This document shows, piece after piece, positions 7,793 through 17,581 of a stretch of 46,866 nt of DNA (positions are counted from its first letter, which is position 1; each line of letters begins with the position of its first letter). Location of the stretch: the NCBI GenBank assembly GCA_009379995.1, contig WHSR01000035.1, positions 1-46,866 of the forward strand. Reading direction: 5' to 3'. This DNA is from Streptosporangiales bacterium (GTDB lineage: Bacteria > Actinomycetota > Actinomycetes > Streptosporangiales > WHSR01). Both the position numbers and the translations under genes were made by a program. The notes beneath the pieces were generated by a model that worked only from the letters and a program-made list of their open reading frames with translations, did not search any database and had not been told where the DNA came from.

Positions 7793-8315
7793 ACCGGAGG
7801 TGGGCGTCGCGCTCGGCACGAAGCCGCGGATCGGCATAGCCCATCAGCTCGGGATTGCCGCGGCCGAGCATCACCTGGAAGTACACCGGCTCCAGGCTCT
7901 CGTTGATGTAGCCGTGAATGACCCCCGGCGGGCAGGCCGCGCACTCCCACGGGCCGAGCCTGCGGTCGAGCCGGTTGCCGTCCTCGTCTTCGAAGAAGAC
8001 GGTGAGGTAGCCCTGGAGGACGAAGAAGACCTCCTCGACCTCGTGGGTATGTGCCGCGTTGCCCTGGCCGGGCGGTACGTACATCACGCTCAGTGTGAAG
8101 GCGCGGGCCGGGATGATCGACGGGTCGTCGGTCTTGCCGGACCCGCCGGCTCCTATGAAGCGATGCTGGGCGCGCCGGTATCCCTCGACGCGGGCGTCGG
8201 CGAACGCATCCCAGTCCGCTACCTTGTCGCGGAACCTGCCGACGTAGGTGTCGGCGATCTGCTCGATGGTCAGCCCCTTCACATCGTCCGGGGCCTCGTG
8301 GAAAGCGCGGGACAC
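7785..8315 (-). CDS. cupin-domain protein
   Basis: A 176-residue protein with one cupin barrel in its second half. Metal-ligand positions are seen in NAAHTHEVEEVFFVLQG (motif 1: two His, Glu) and CPPGVIHGYINES (motif 2: His). The N-terminal 70 residues, with GLTIEQIADTYVGRFRDK and FIGAGGSGK, are not diagnostic. The GTG start has GGAGGA six bases upstream, inside the end of the molybdenum-enzyme gene, one nt beyond that gene's stop; the two genes are therefore probably cotranscribed. It could be a dioxygenase, isomerase or simple binding protein; the substrate is unknown. Confidence 0.8.
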   Translation of the reverse strand: MSRAFHEAPDDVKGLTIEQIADTYVGRFRDKVADWDAFADARVEGYRRAQHRFIGAGGSGKTDDPSIIPARAFTLSVMYVPPGQGNAAHTHEVEEVFFVLQGYLTVFFEDEDGNRLDRRLGPWECAACPPGVIHGYINESLEPVYFQVMLGRGNPELMGYADPRLRAERDAHLRFS

Positions 8316-8316
8316 C

Positions 8317-10719
8317 TCATTCCTCCTTCGAATCCGGTGGTTGCGCCCGGTCGCGGGCCGCCTGGACCGCGGCGAGCACGGCGGGGGGCGACAGCGGGAG
8401 CTCGTCGAGTTCGACCCGCAGCGGTGACAGCGCGTCGGCCACGGCGTTGGCGATGGCGCCGGGCGGCGCTATCGCGCCGGCCTCGCCGACGCCCTTGACG
8501 CCCAGCGGGTTGCGCTCCGACGACGTCTCCAGGTGGACCCCGACGAACTCCGGGACCTCGGCGGCCGTGGGCAGCAGGTAGTCCATCAACGTCGTGGTGA
8601 GCGGCTGCCCTTGGTCGTCGTGCACGATGGACTCGTACAGCGCCGCGCCGAGGCCCTGGGCCAGGCCGCCGTGGATCTGTCCCTCCACAACGACGGGGTT
8701 GATGAGCCGGCCGCAGTCGTGGATGATCGCGAGTTTTCGCGGTATGACCATGCCGGTCTCCACGTCGACGTCCACGACCGCTGCGACGACACCGAAGGCC
8801 CAGGTGACCGTCGGCGGCACGAAGTAGTACGAGTCCGAGGCCCCGGGCTCGGCATCGGCGGGCAGGCATGCCGCGGGGCCAGGCGAGGCGGCCACGAAGA
8901 TGTCACGGAAGCCGACCCGCTGCTCGGGAGCGCCTCGTACCCGGACGTAGCCGTCAGCCACCTCGAGGTCGTCCGGGGAGATCTCCAGCAGCTCGCCAGC
9001 GATCCGGGTGATGCGGGCCTTGAGCCGGCGCGCGGAGGTGAGAGCCGCCGAGCCCGCCGTTACCGCGGTGCGGGAGGCGAAGGTCCCGGACCCGTACGGC
9101 ACGAGCGAGGTGTCGCCCGCGCGGAACACGATGTCCCCGGGGCGAACCCCGAACTCGTCCGCTACCACCTGGGAGATCGTCGTGTCATGGCTCTGCCCGT
9201 GCGGCGCGCAGCCGGCGTGTACGACGAGCCGCCCCCGGGAGTCGAGCCTTACCACGGCGCTCTCGAAGGGCCCGATCCCCGTCCCCTCGACGTACGTCCC
9301 GAAGCCGATGCCGCGCCACACCCCCCGCTCGCGCAGGGACCGCTGCTCCCGTCGATGCCCGGGGTAGTCGACGAGTTCCAGAAGCCGGTCGAACCCGGCG
9401 GGGAAGTCGCCAGCGTCGTACACGATCTCGTGCCCGTCGCGGTAGGGCATGCCGCGCGGGCACGGCATCTCGGCCGGGGGGATGAGGTTGCGGCGGATCA
9501 CCTCGGCCGGGTCCAGGCCGAGGTGGCTGGCCACCGTGTTGATCACGCGGTCCATGGCGAACGCTGCCTCGGGCCGGCCCGCGCCGCGGTACGGCACGTT
9601 GAACGTCTTGTTCGTGAGCACGCACTCACCGCTGATCGAGAACCCCGGCACGCGGTACACGCCCCGGAAATGGGCAGCCGTGTTGTACGCGCAGGTGATG
9701 GAGAACGGGTTGTAGGCACCGCAGTCGAGCAGGAACCTGTCCTTGATCGCGGCGATGACACCGTCGTCGCCGAACGCCACCTCCAGGTCGTGTACCTGGT
9801 CGCGGGCGTGCGCGGTGCTCAGCAGGTGCTCGCGGCGGTCCTCGATCCACCGCACCGGGCGGCACAGCACCCGCGCGAGGTGCGCGACCAGCACCTCCTC
9901 GGGATAGACCTGAACCTTCGGGCCGAAGCCGCCGCCCACGTGCGGCGCGACGACCCGTACCTCATGCTCCGCCAGCCCGAGCTGCTCGGCGATCCGGGTG
10001 CGGACCATGTACGGCACCTGCGTGGAGCTCCACACGCAGAGCTCGTCGGTGACGTCGCTGTAGGACGCGAGGACACCCCTCGTCTCCATCGGGGAGCCGG
10101 ACAGCCGCTGGGTACGGAACCTGAGCCGCAGCGTGTGCGCCGCGGCGGCGAACGCCCCGGCGACGTCGCCGACCTCGACCTCGAACCGGGCCTGGACGTT
10201 GCCCGGAACGCTGTCGTGGATCGACGGCGCGTCGGGCCGCCGCGCGGCCTCCGGGTCGGTGACGACCGGCAGCTCCTCGTAGTCGACGTCGACCAGCTCG
10301 GCCGCGTCCTCGGCGCAGTAGCGCGTGTCGGCCACCACGGCGGCGACCGCCTCGCCGACGTAGCGCACCCGGTCCCCGGCGAGCACCTCGATCGGGCACG
10401 GGAGGATCTCCGGGCGGACCGCCGCCTCCAGGTCGGGCGGGGTGCGCTCCTGGTCGACGAACCGGGTGAAGGGGGCCACCGCGTCGTTGATCGTGTCCGC
10501 GGTCACCACCGCGACGACGCCGGGCGACCGCCACGCGGCCGAGGTGTCGATGGCGCGGATGGACGCGTGGGCGACGGGGGAGCGCACGAAGGCCACATCC
10601 AGGGTGCCGGGGAGCCGGATGTCGGCGACGTAGCGGCCGTGCCCGGTGACCAGCGGCACGTCCTCCTTGCGACCCACGGCCCGGCCGAACCAGGGTGCCG
10701 TCGCGGCCGCGTCGCCCAT
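8317..10719 (-). CDS. xanthine dehydrogenase/CoxL-family molybdopterin-binding subunit (orphan)
   Basis: An 800-residue large subunit of the molybdenum hydroxylase family. Seen: GRKEDVPLVTGHGRYVADIR at the N-terminus (a/b hammerhead domain), VGGGFGPKVQVYPEE (cofactor binding), VPYRGAGRPEAAFAMDR, which resembles the AYRGAGR of form II CoxL-like proteins rather than the AYRCSFR of true CO dehydrogenase, and GVGEAGAIAPPGA, which holds the catalytic glutamate. These enzymes hydroxylate N-heterocycles or oxidise aldehydes and need FAD and [2Fe-2S] subunits, but neither is encoded next to it. It is flanked by a cupin gene downstream and an FCD-GntR gene upstream. Confidence 0.9.
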   Translation of the reverse strand: MGDAAATAPWFGRAVGRKEDVPLVTGHGRYVADIRLPGTLDVAFVRSPVAHASIRAIDTSAAWRSPGVVAVVTADTINDAVAPFTRFVDQERTPPDLEAAVRPEILPCPIEVLAGDRVRYVGEAVAAVVADTRYCAEDAAELVDVDYEELPVVTDPEAARRPDAPSIHDSVPGNVQARFEVEVGDVAGAFAAAAHTLRLRFRTQRLSGSPMETRGVLASYSDVTDELCVWSSTQVPYMVRTRIAEQLGLAEHEVRVVAPHVGGGFGPKVQVYPEEVLVAHLARVLCRPVRWIEDRREHLLSTAHARDQVHDLEVAFGDDGVIAAIKDRFLLDCGAYNPFSITCAYNTAAHFRGVYRVPGFSISGECVLTNKTFNVPYRGAGRPEAAFAMDRVINTVASHLGLDPAEVIRRNLIPPAEMPCPRGMPYRDGHEIVYDAGDFPAGFDRLLELVDYPGHRREQRSLRERGVWRGIGFGTYVEGTGIGPFESAVVRLDSRGRLVVHAGCAPHGQSHDTTISQVVADEFGVRPGDIVFRAGDTSLVPYGSGTFASRTAVTAGSAALTSARRLKARITRIAGELLEISPDDLEVADGYVRVRGAPEQRVGFRDIFVAASPGPAACLPADAEPGASDSYYFVPPTVTWAFGVVAAVVDVDVETGMVIPRKLAIIHDCGRLINPVVVEGQIHGGLAQGLGAALYESIVHDDQGQPLTTTLMDYLLPTAAEVPEFVGVHLETSSERNPLGVKGVGEAGAIAPPGAIANAVADALSPLRVELDELPLSPPAVLAAVQAARDRAQPPDSKEE

Positions 10720-10762
10720 GGCGTCTCACCTGCCCGTACGGGACCAGCGCGTCCAATGGATC

Positions 10763-10793
10763 TAGTATTCAGTGTACAGATCTCGTATACAAG
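10763..10793. promoter_or_regulatory. candidate GntR (FCD) operator/promoter of the molybdenum-enzyme gene
   Basis: This 31-nt AT-richer patch contains GTGTACAG and CGTATACAAG, two near-palindromic words of the TGTAYACA type that FCD-family GntR proteins often bind. It lies between the GntR stop and the molybdenum-enzyme start, 44 nt upstream of that start, where a promoter is expected. Confidence 0.45.
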
Positions 10794-10801
10794 AACTTGC
10801 C

Positions 10802-11527
10802 TCAGCGATCCCGGGGCGCCGTCCAGTTCTCCTGGAAAAGCCGGCGGGTCTGCTCGACGTGGTCGCGCACGGCGGCCGCCGCGCGCCGGGCGTCCCTGTC
10901 CTCCAGCGCGGCGAGGATCTCGTCGTGTTCGACCATCCGGGCGAGCCTCACGAAGCCGTACAGCCACCGAACACGCCGGTCGAGACCGGCGAGCGTCTGC
11001 GCCAGGAGCCGGTTGCGGGACAGTTCCGCGATGGCGGAGTGGAACCTCGCGTTGGCCTCGATGACCTGGTTCTGATCGCCCCGGCGGGTGGCCGCCCGCC
11101 CTTCCCTGGCGATCGCGCGCAGCCGGTCCACGTCCTCCAGCGACGCGCGCCGTACGGCCAGCCTCACCGCCTCGACCTCGAGGAGCCGACGCAGGTCGAA
11201 CACCTCGTCGATGTCCGCCCTGCTGGGCACCTTGAGCCGGGCGCCGTACCGCCTCCGCCGGTCGACCCACCCGTCTTCCTCGAGGCGCTGCAGGGCCTCC
11301 CGGACCGGCACCCGGCTGGTGCCGAGTACCTCGGCGAGGCGAGCCTCCCGCAGCGGTTCACCCGGCTTGATCTCTCCCTGGATGATCATCTCGGACAGCC
11401 GTCGATAGACGCGCTCGCGCAGGGGTTGATCCTCGGGTGGCTCCTCCTCGATCGGCTGCATGCCGCGCCGGTCTCCTTCGTGGACTAACGAACTTTCTTC
11501 GCCCATGGGCCCTTTCGGACTCACCAT
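10802..11527 (-). CDS. GntR-family regulator, FadR subfamily with FCD domain
   Basis: A 241-residue repressor-type protein. The winged helix covers about residues 35-100 (RERVYRRLSEMIIQGEIKPG, then AEVLGTSRVPVREALQRLEE), followed by an all-helical FCD effector domain. The likely metal-binding FCD residues are present: Asp/His in NARFHSAI, His in MVEHDEIL and His in VRDHVEQT. In-frame ATGs at codons 8 and 23 are alternative starts. The gene precedes the molybdenum-enzyme gene on the same strand and diverges from the acyl-CoA dehydrogenase gene; it may control both. FCD ligands are commonly small carboxylic acids. Confidence 0.88.
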   Translation of the reverse strand: MVSPKGPMGEESSLVHEGDRRGMQPIEEEPPEDQPLRERVYRRLSEMIIQGEIKPGEPLREARLAEVLGTSRVPVREALQRLEEDGWVDRRRRYGARLKVPSRADIDEVFDLRRLLEVEAVRLAVRRASLEDVDRLRAIAREGRAATRRGDQNQVIEANARFHSAIAELSRNRLLAQTLAGLDRRVRWLYGFVRLARMVEHDEILAALEDRDARRAAAAVRDHVEQTRRLFQENWTAPRDR

Positions 11528-11619
11528 GCCAGGGCGGCGGCTCCGGAGCGAGGATCCGGCGCGGGCTCGTGACCGAGTTCGCGCACATAGCTCGGCTATC
11601 TATTCTAATCTATATTCAA

Positions 11620-11631
11620 GACCGATCGGTC
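11620..11631. promoter_or_regulatory. 12-bp perfect palindrome upstream of acyl-CoA dehydrogenase gene
   Basis: GACCGATCGGTC is a perfect palindrome 35 nt upstream of the GTG start, just after an AT-rich run (TATTCTAATCTATATTC at 11601-11617) that could hold the -10 region. The form resembles TetR-family operators more than FCD-GntR ones; the binding protein is not identified. Confidence 0.4.
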
Positions 11632-11666
11632 GAACGGACCAGCCCACGCCATTCCAGGACGGTTAG

Positions 11667-12823
<1,157 letters not shown>

Positions 12824-12836
<13 letters not shown>

Positions 12837-13449
12837 CCGCCGACACGGAATCTCAGATGGGTGGCACCGGCGGAGTCGATCACCTTCGTGCTTTCCAGCC
12901 GGATGTGCCCGGGACCCATCTTGTCGAACAATCGGGTTCCGTTGCCGAGCAGCACGTGCACGAGGTGAATCTGTAGCTCGTCAAGCAGCCCGGCCCTGAT
13001 GAACTGTTGAACGATGTCCGCGCCGCCACCCAGCATGACGTCCTTGTCGCCCGCGGCTGCTCTCGCTTGCTCCAGGGCGATTTCGATGCCGCCGGTGACG
13101 AAGTTGTAGGTAGTTCCTCCCTCCTTGACCAGCGGATCTTTCGCGCGGTGGGTGACGACGAATACCGGCGCGTGGAACGGAGGATTATCTCCCCACGGCT
13201 TCTCTCCGACGTCGAACACGCGTCTGCCCATCACGACGGCCCCAGCATGAACGAACGTCGGGTAAAAGCCCTTGTCGTCGGTGTTGTTCTGGCCGGGGTG
13301 CGACCCTGTTGCTCGGGCCAGCTCGACGGGTCGGACATCCACTTGTGGAGCCGATCACCCTCATCGCCCATGGGATTGTCGATACTTACGTTCGGCCTGG
13401 CGGCGAATCCATCCAATGACATCGACATGTCCGCGATCACTTTTCCCAT
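12824..13449 (-). pseudogene. RibD-C/dihydrofolate-reductase-like protein, split by a frameshift
   Basis: The gene begins at ATG 13449 with the family N-terminus MGKVIADMSMSLDGFAA and reads to about HKWMSDPSSWPEQQG. It then loses frame near 13290-13312. The rest of the domain continues in another frame: HAGAVVMGRRVFDVG, PWGDNPPFHAPVFVVTH, DVMLGGGADIVQQFIRAGLL and DELQIHLVHVLLGNGTRLF, ending at 12824. Joined, the two halves make a full-length reductase of about 208 residues. A one-base indel is enough, either a sequencing error or real inactivation. Its 3' end overlaps the convergent acyl-CoA dehydrogenase gene by 13 nt. Confidence 0.8.
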
Positions 13450-13617
13450 GACGTCTCCAATAACGACCCCTGGCTGGTGGCGCGGGCAGTTGCCTGCAAT
13501 CTGTTCGACTGTCTGGCGACGCAGAACTCATCGACGGCCGCGCTGGCCTCGACCTACTCCGCAGACGTGTCCCTGCTCACCACGCGAAAATGGGGACATG
13601 GCGCGCACCCTCACCCC

Positions 13618-14211
13618 GTGGGCCCGTGGGAGCCGGCGAGCCCGCCCGAGGTGGCAGCAATCTTCGCCGGGTGCCAGGCACCGTGGTGGATCGCTGGCGG
13701 GTACGCGATCCAACTCGCGGTCGGGCGGACGGTGCGCGAGCACACCGACATCGACGTCCAAGTATTGCGGCGCGACCAACTGACCGTTCAACAGGCCCTG
13801 CCGGACTGGCAATGGCACGCCGCCGCACCACCGGGCAGCCTGCGTCCCTGGCGGCCAGGCGAACGGCTCGAGGCCGGCGTCCATCACATCTGGTGCCGCC
13901 CCGGGCCAGGACAACCCTGGCGGATTCAGATCATGCTCGACGAGTCATCGGCAGACGATTGGGTGTCACGGCGCGACCCGCGCATCCGCCGCCCAATCAC
14001 CAGCCTCGGACGCATCACCACCGATGGCATCCCCTATCTCGCCCCCGAGATCCAGCTGTTCTACAACGCCAAGGCACCCCAACCCAAACACGAGACCGAC
14101 TTTTCCGCTGTCCTGCCAATACTCACGGGGCCGCAGCGGCAGTGGCTGCACAACGCGCTTCGGCTAACCTACGGACCGCTACACCCATGGTGTGTGCGCC
14201 TGCGGACCTGA
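13618..14211 (+). CDS. nucleotidyltransferase-fold protein (aminoglycoside adenylyltransferase-like)
   Basis: About 197 residues from the GTG at 13618; upstream in-frame GTGs at 13567 and 13477 are possible, but the family core starts close to WEPASPPEVAAIFAG. The signature is WWIAGGYAIQLAVGR followed by REHTDIDVQVLR, giving the helix and the DxD metal-binding pair of the Pol-beta-like nucleotidyltransferases. The family is often annotated as aminoglycoside 2''-adenylyltransferase-like, but many members have no proven resistance role. No operon partner: the upstream gene is convergent-type pseudogene DNA and the downstream gene has its own ribosome site. Confidence 0.7.
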   Translation: MGPWEPASPPEVAAIFAGCQAPWWIAGGYAIQLAVGRTVREHTDIDVQVLRRDQLTVQQALPDWQWHAAAPPGSLRPWRPGERLEAGVHHIWCRPGPGQPWRIQIMLDESSADDWVSRRDPRIRRPITSLGRITTDGIPYLAPEIQLFYNAKAPQPKHETDFSAVLPILTGPQRQWLHNALRLTYGPLHPWCVRLRT

Positions 14212-14278
14212 CGCCGAGACCACGCAGGGGGCGCGGCCCTATCTTCAGGGCAGCGATGCAGAAGTTGGAGGACCAGCG

Positions 14279-14710
14279 ATGTCGCGACTACCGCCGAATC
14301 CGACGCTGAAGCAGCTCGCGGCTCTGATAGGAGAGTGGGAGGTCGAGGTCCCGCAGTTTCCAGGGCAGCGGGGGCGGGCGACCTTCGAGTGGCTCGAAGG
14401 TGGCGCGTATCTCCGCTTCCACGCGGAAGCTCCCGATCCCGCGCCGACCGCCACCTGGATCATCAGCCGCGACGACTCGTCCGAGACCTACACCGCCCTC
14501 CACTACGATTCGCGCGGCGTCTCACGGGTGTACCAGATGAGCTTCGACAAGGGCGCCTGGAAGCTGTGGAGAGAGGCGCCGGGCTTCTGGCAGCGCTTCT
14601 CGGGGACGCTCAGCGACGATGGCAGCTCGATCAGGGGCGCATGGGAGAAGTCGCCGGACGGATCGAGCTGGGAGCATGACCTCGACCTGATCTACACGAG
14701 GGTCAAGTAA
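14279..14710 (+). CDS. DUF1579-like beta-barrel protein
   Basis: A 143-residue protein starting at ATG 14279, with GGAGG six bases upstream. The opening LKQLAALIGEWEVEV, the mid segment ERFHxxAPxPAPTATWII-like strand and TYTALHYDSRGVSRVYQMSF resemble the DUF1579/heme-binding-like beta-barrel proteins that begin with a short helix and a Gly-Glu-Trp strand. The C-terminus (WEKSPDGSSWEHDLDLIYTR) completes the barrel. It has no signal peptide or catalytic motif that I recognise. It is convergent with the TetR gene. Confidence 0.7.
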   Translation: MSRLPPNPTLKQLAALIGEWEVEVPQFPGQRGRATFEWLEGGAYLRFHAEAPDPAPTATWIISRDDSSETYTALHYDSRGVSRVYQMSFDKGAWKLWREAPGFWQRFSGTLSDDGSSIRGAWEKSPDGSSWEHDLDLIYTRVK

Positions 14711-14726
14711 CGGCCGACGCGGCGGG

Positions 14727-15458
14727 TCAGGTGTCGGAGGCCGCCGTCGTCCTGGATAACGGTCGGCCTGCTCGGACGCCCGTCGCCGCCGGGAGTCGTG
14801 CTCTGATCGACGACGGGGAACCAACAGGGGCCTGGCCGGTGAGGCCCTCGCGGACTATCGCCAGGGCGGTGTACACGACGTTGTCCAGTGACCCCTGGCG
14901 CGGGTTCCACCACTCGGGTGCCCAGTTGAGGGCGCCGAGAATGAGCATTCGCGCCGCCCGGGGATCGATGTCCGGACGAAGTTCCCCGGACGCCCGCGCC
15001 TCCGCGATGAGGTGCCGCCACAGGTCGGCGTAGCTATTCCGCTCGGCCAACCCCCCGGCGCGGATCTCGTCAGGCAACTGCCCCGCATTGCGAATGCTCG
15101 CCGTCGCGTAGTCGGAAATCTCGAGGACGATTCGAAGGTGTGCCTCGACGGCGGCGCAGATGCGGTCCATGGGCGTCGTGTCCGCCGGCAGTTTCGCAAT
15201 GGTCGCGGCGACGTGGTCGTGCGTTCGGCGGGTGCCAACCCGCATGACCTCCTCGATCAGGGCCTCGCGGGAGGAGAAGTAGTAGTACACCGCAGGAGCT
15301 TGAACACCGGCCACGCCGGCCACGTCGGAAAGGCGTGTCCCCGCATAGCCCTTCCGGCTCAGGACGAACGCGGCAGCGTCCAAGATGCGCTGCCTCGTTC
15401 GGGCGGACTTTGACTCTCTGCCGCCGCTCAACGTGTTGGAGGCTGGCTCCTCTCTCAC
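14727..15458 (-). CDS. TetR-family transcriptional regulator
   Basis: A 243-residue regulator with an N-terminal TetR helix-turn-helix (RQRILDAAAFVLSRKGYAGT and LSDVAGVAGVQAPAVYYYFS, about residues 22-67) and a helical ligand domain that resembles TetR_C families of the KstR2/AcrR type (NWAPEWWNPRQGS). The start is GTG at 15458. It lies 84 nt downstream of the nitroreductase gene on the same strand, and a perfect 12-bp palindrome sits just upstream of its start, so autoregulation is plausible. The ligand is unknown. Confidence 0.87.
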   Translation of the reverse strand: MREEPASNTLSGGRESKSARTRQRILDAAAFVLSRKGYAGTRLSDVAGVAGVQAPAVYYYFSSREALIEEVMRVGTRRTHDHVAATIAKLPADTTPMDRICAAVEAHLRIVLEISDYATASIRNAGQLPDEIRAGGLAERNSYADLWRHLIAEARASGELRPDIDPRAARMLILGALNWAPEWWNPRQGSLDNVVYTALAIVREGLTGQAPVGSPSSIRARLPAATGVRAGRPLSRTTAASDT

Positions 15459-15471
15459 TGGTTCAGCGTAC

Positions 15472-15483
15472 CGAAGGCCTTCG
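15472..15483. promoter_or_regulatory. candidate TetR operator
   Basis: CGAAGGCCTTCG is a perfect palindrome 13 nt upstream of the TetR start codon and extends imperfectly on both sides (ACCGAAGGCCTTCGTT). Its position fits an autoregulatory operator. Confidence 0.4.
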
Positions 15484-15542
15484 TTCCGGCCGGGAGGCTG
15501 GGCGGTCGCCGGAAGGCTCGGCGGCTTGTCGGCGATTCCCGA

Positions 15543-16175
15543 TCAGGGGGTGGCATTCCAACGGTCCCAGTAGGTGATCTCCTCGACGGGACGTCGGCGG
15601 GCGGGCTTGAAGTCGTCCCCCTTGGCGTACGCGACCGGAATGAGGGCTACCTGGGTGATGCCTTCCGGGATACCCAGGATCTCCGCCGCCTCCCGCTCGT
15701 GGGCGAGGTGGAACGTGGTCCACGCCGACCCCAGGCCACGGGAGCGCAGCGCGAGCATGAAGCTCCAGACCGCCGGCAGGATGGAGCCGTAGAAGGGCGC
15801 GGCCCCACGGTTGGTCGGGGCCGACGGGCCACCCTCGACGCACGGGATCACCAGGACGGGAACGCGGTGCAGCACCTCGAGCAGGTACTGCGCGGACGAG
15901 AACACCCGTGCGTTCTGCCCGGACGGATGCGCCTCCAGCTGTCTGCGTAGATAGGACGAGCCGCCGGAGCGGTAGAGCTCGGCAAGACGGGCCCTCGTGT
16001 CGGGGTCGGTGACCACTACCCAGCGCCAGTTCTGCCGGTTGCTTCCGGTCGGCGCCTGGACCGCAAGACGCACGCAGTCGAGGATCACCTCCCGCTCGAC
16101 GGGTCGGCCGAGATCCAAGCGCCGACGGACCGCACGGGTGGTCGACAGTAGGTGATCGGTGACGGCAGTATCCAT
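15543..16175 (-). CDS. nitroreductase-family flavoprotein
   Basis: A 210-residue FMN-dependent nitroreductase-like enzyme. The N-terminal FMN phosphate-binding segment is TTRAVRRRLDLGRP, followed by ILDCVRLAVQAPTGSNRQNW and WVVVTDP. The middle region AVWSFMLALRSRGLGSAWTT and the C-terminal ILGIPEGITQVALIPVAYAKG are also typical. It uses NAD(P)H to reduce nitro groups, quinones or related compounds. It probably forms a short unit with the TetR gene downstream. The start is ATG 16175. Confidence 0.87.
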   Translation of the reverse strand: MDTAVTDHLLSTTRAVRRRLDLGRPVEREVILDCVRLAVQAPTGSNRQNWRWVVVTDPDTRARLAELYRSGGSSYLRRQLEAHPSGQNARVFSSAQYLLEVLHRVPVLVIPCVEGGPSAPTNRGAAPFYGSILPAVWSFMLALRSRGLGSAWTTFHLAHEREAAEILGIPEGITQVALIPVAYAKGDDFKPARRRPVEEITYWDRWNATP

Positions 16176-16272
16176 CGGGCTCCCCTGGGCGCGGTGCGAT
16201 GATCGCGACGAGAACGACGCTACCGACGCGGAGCCTTATTCCTTGCCGCGGAAGTTCTACCGGATGCCGCGC

Positions 16273-17469
16273 CTAGGCGGCCTGCCTGTGCGGTCCGTCG
16301 CGGCTGGGTCGGGTGTTACGCCGGTGGGTCCGTTGGATCCGGTAGGTGATCTTGCCGCCTGGGTGACGGGTGATTTCGACTCGGTCGGGGTGGCGGTTTT
16401 TGAACCGGTTGTGGGCGGGGCAGCACAGTGCGGTGTTGGCCAGCGAGGTCTGCCCGCCGAGGAACCACGGCTGCACGTGGTCGGCCTCGCACCAGGCCGC
16501 CGGCATCGTGCACCCCTCGACCACACAGCCGCGGTCGCGGACCTCCAGCGCCTTGCGGATGGCGGGGGTGACCAGTCGGTGTTCGCGGCCGACATCCAGC
16601 GGCAGGCTGTCGGGGCCGACGATGACCCGGGACAGGCCCGCGTTCTGCGCGATGCGGCGGGCGTCTTCGGCCGGGATCGGCGACCCGTCCGGCAAGATCC
16701 CCGGCGTCGCCCCGCCGGCGAGGGTGCCTAGATCCACGACGACGGTCATGTGGGTGTGCTGGCGGCCGCGTAGCAGCGCGTCCAACGCGTCGGCGTTGCG
16801 TTGCCCGGCCGTGCGGGGGTCGTCGGGCCCGGCCGGCTTCGCGAGCGGGTCGAGGGCGGCGCGTAGCCGGTTTTTCAGCTCTGGGTCCAGCAGGGCGTCG
16901 ATACGGCCCATCCCGTCCAGCAGGTCGTCGATCTTCAACCAGCGCCGCGCGAACTGCTTCTCGGAGTCGGGGAGGCCGCCGTCGGGGTGCAGGATGTTGT
17001 GGATGCGCCGGCCGAGGATCGCGGCCTGGTCTGGGCCCCCGCCGTCGGCGGCGTCTACCAGGATCGGCTCGGCCCTGGCGGTGTCGGCCTCGTCCAGGTT
17101 GCGCACCACCCGGGCCACCACAGCCGCCGCGCAGTAGCCCATCGTCCCGGCTGCGAACCGGGCCGCGGTCTCGGGGAGTCGCCGTAGTTGGCGGGCCACC
17201 AGCACCCGTTCGGCGGCCCGCGATCCCCGCATCGCACACGACTCGCGCAGCCACGCCACCGTGGAGGTGTACCCCTCGGCCCTGGCCTGGCCGGCGGCGT
17301 CGACGGCCCGCACCCGGGCGGCCGCAGCGGCCTCCAACCGATCGATGGCCGCGTACAGCTCCTCGGCCTGTTCCATCGCCGCCGCCGCCACGATCGGAGC
17401 AGGACCCTCGGCCAGCCGGTCGGCGATCCGCCGCAGCTGGTCGATGTCGGTTGCCGAGTTCGAATCCAC
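16273..17469 (-). CDS. DUF222 / HNH endonuclease-domain protein (13E12-type)
   Basis: About 398 residues from the GTG at 17469; the open frame continues upstream but there it overlaps the DoxX-like gene and its text is not protein-like. The N-terminal DUF222 region (IVAAAAMEQAEELYAAIDRL through LRRLPETAARFAAGTM) is followed by a C-terminal HNH domain: CVVEGCTMPAAWCEADHVQP and LCCPAHNRFKN, with paired cysteines and the HNH histidine and asparagine. Such genes are abundant and multi-copy in actinomycetes, where they behave like repeated, mobile-associated families. No transposase or intein partner is visible here. Confidence 0.85.
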   Translation of the reverse strand: MDSNSATDIDQLRRIADRLAEGPAPIVAAAAMEQAEELYAAIDRLEAAAAARVRAVDAAGQARAEGYTSTVAWLRESCAMRGSRAAERVLVARQLRRLPETAARFAAGTMGYCAAAVVARVVRNLDEADTARAEPILVDAADGGGPDQAAILGRRIHNILHPDGGLPDSEKQFARRWLKIDDLLDGMGRIDALLDPELKNRLRAALDPLAKPAGPDDPRTAGQRNADALDALLRGRQHTHMTVVVDLGTLAGGATPGILPDGSPIPAEDARRIAQNAGLSRVIVGPDSLPLDVGREHRLVTPAIRKALEVRDRGCVVEGCTMPAAWCEADHVQPWFLGGQTSLANTALCCPAHNRFKNRHPDRVEITRHPGGKITYRIQRTHRRNTRPSRDGPHRQAA

Positions 17470-17581
17470 GTTCGAGATGGTAGTCGGGACGCCCAGCGCC
17501 CCGCCAACCCCGTTTTTCCGTCTGTGGAAACCCCAAGAATTCTCGCCGCGGAGCGTCAGCGCTTTCTGCTGGCGGCGTCCA

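Noticed and set aside
8533..11064. 843-codon open frame on the plus strand
   Set aside because: It mirrors the molybdenum-enzyme gene on the other strand; its text is rich in R, G, H and D and has no domain, as expected for an antisense frame in GC-rich DNA.
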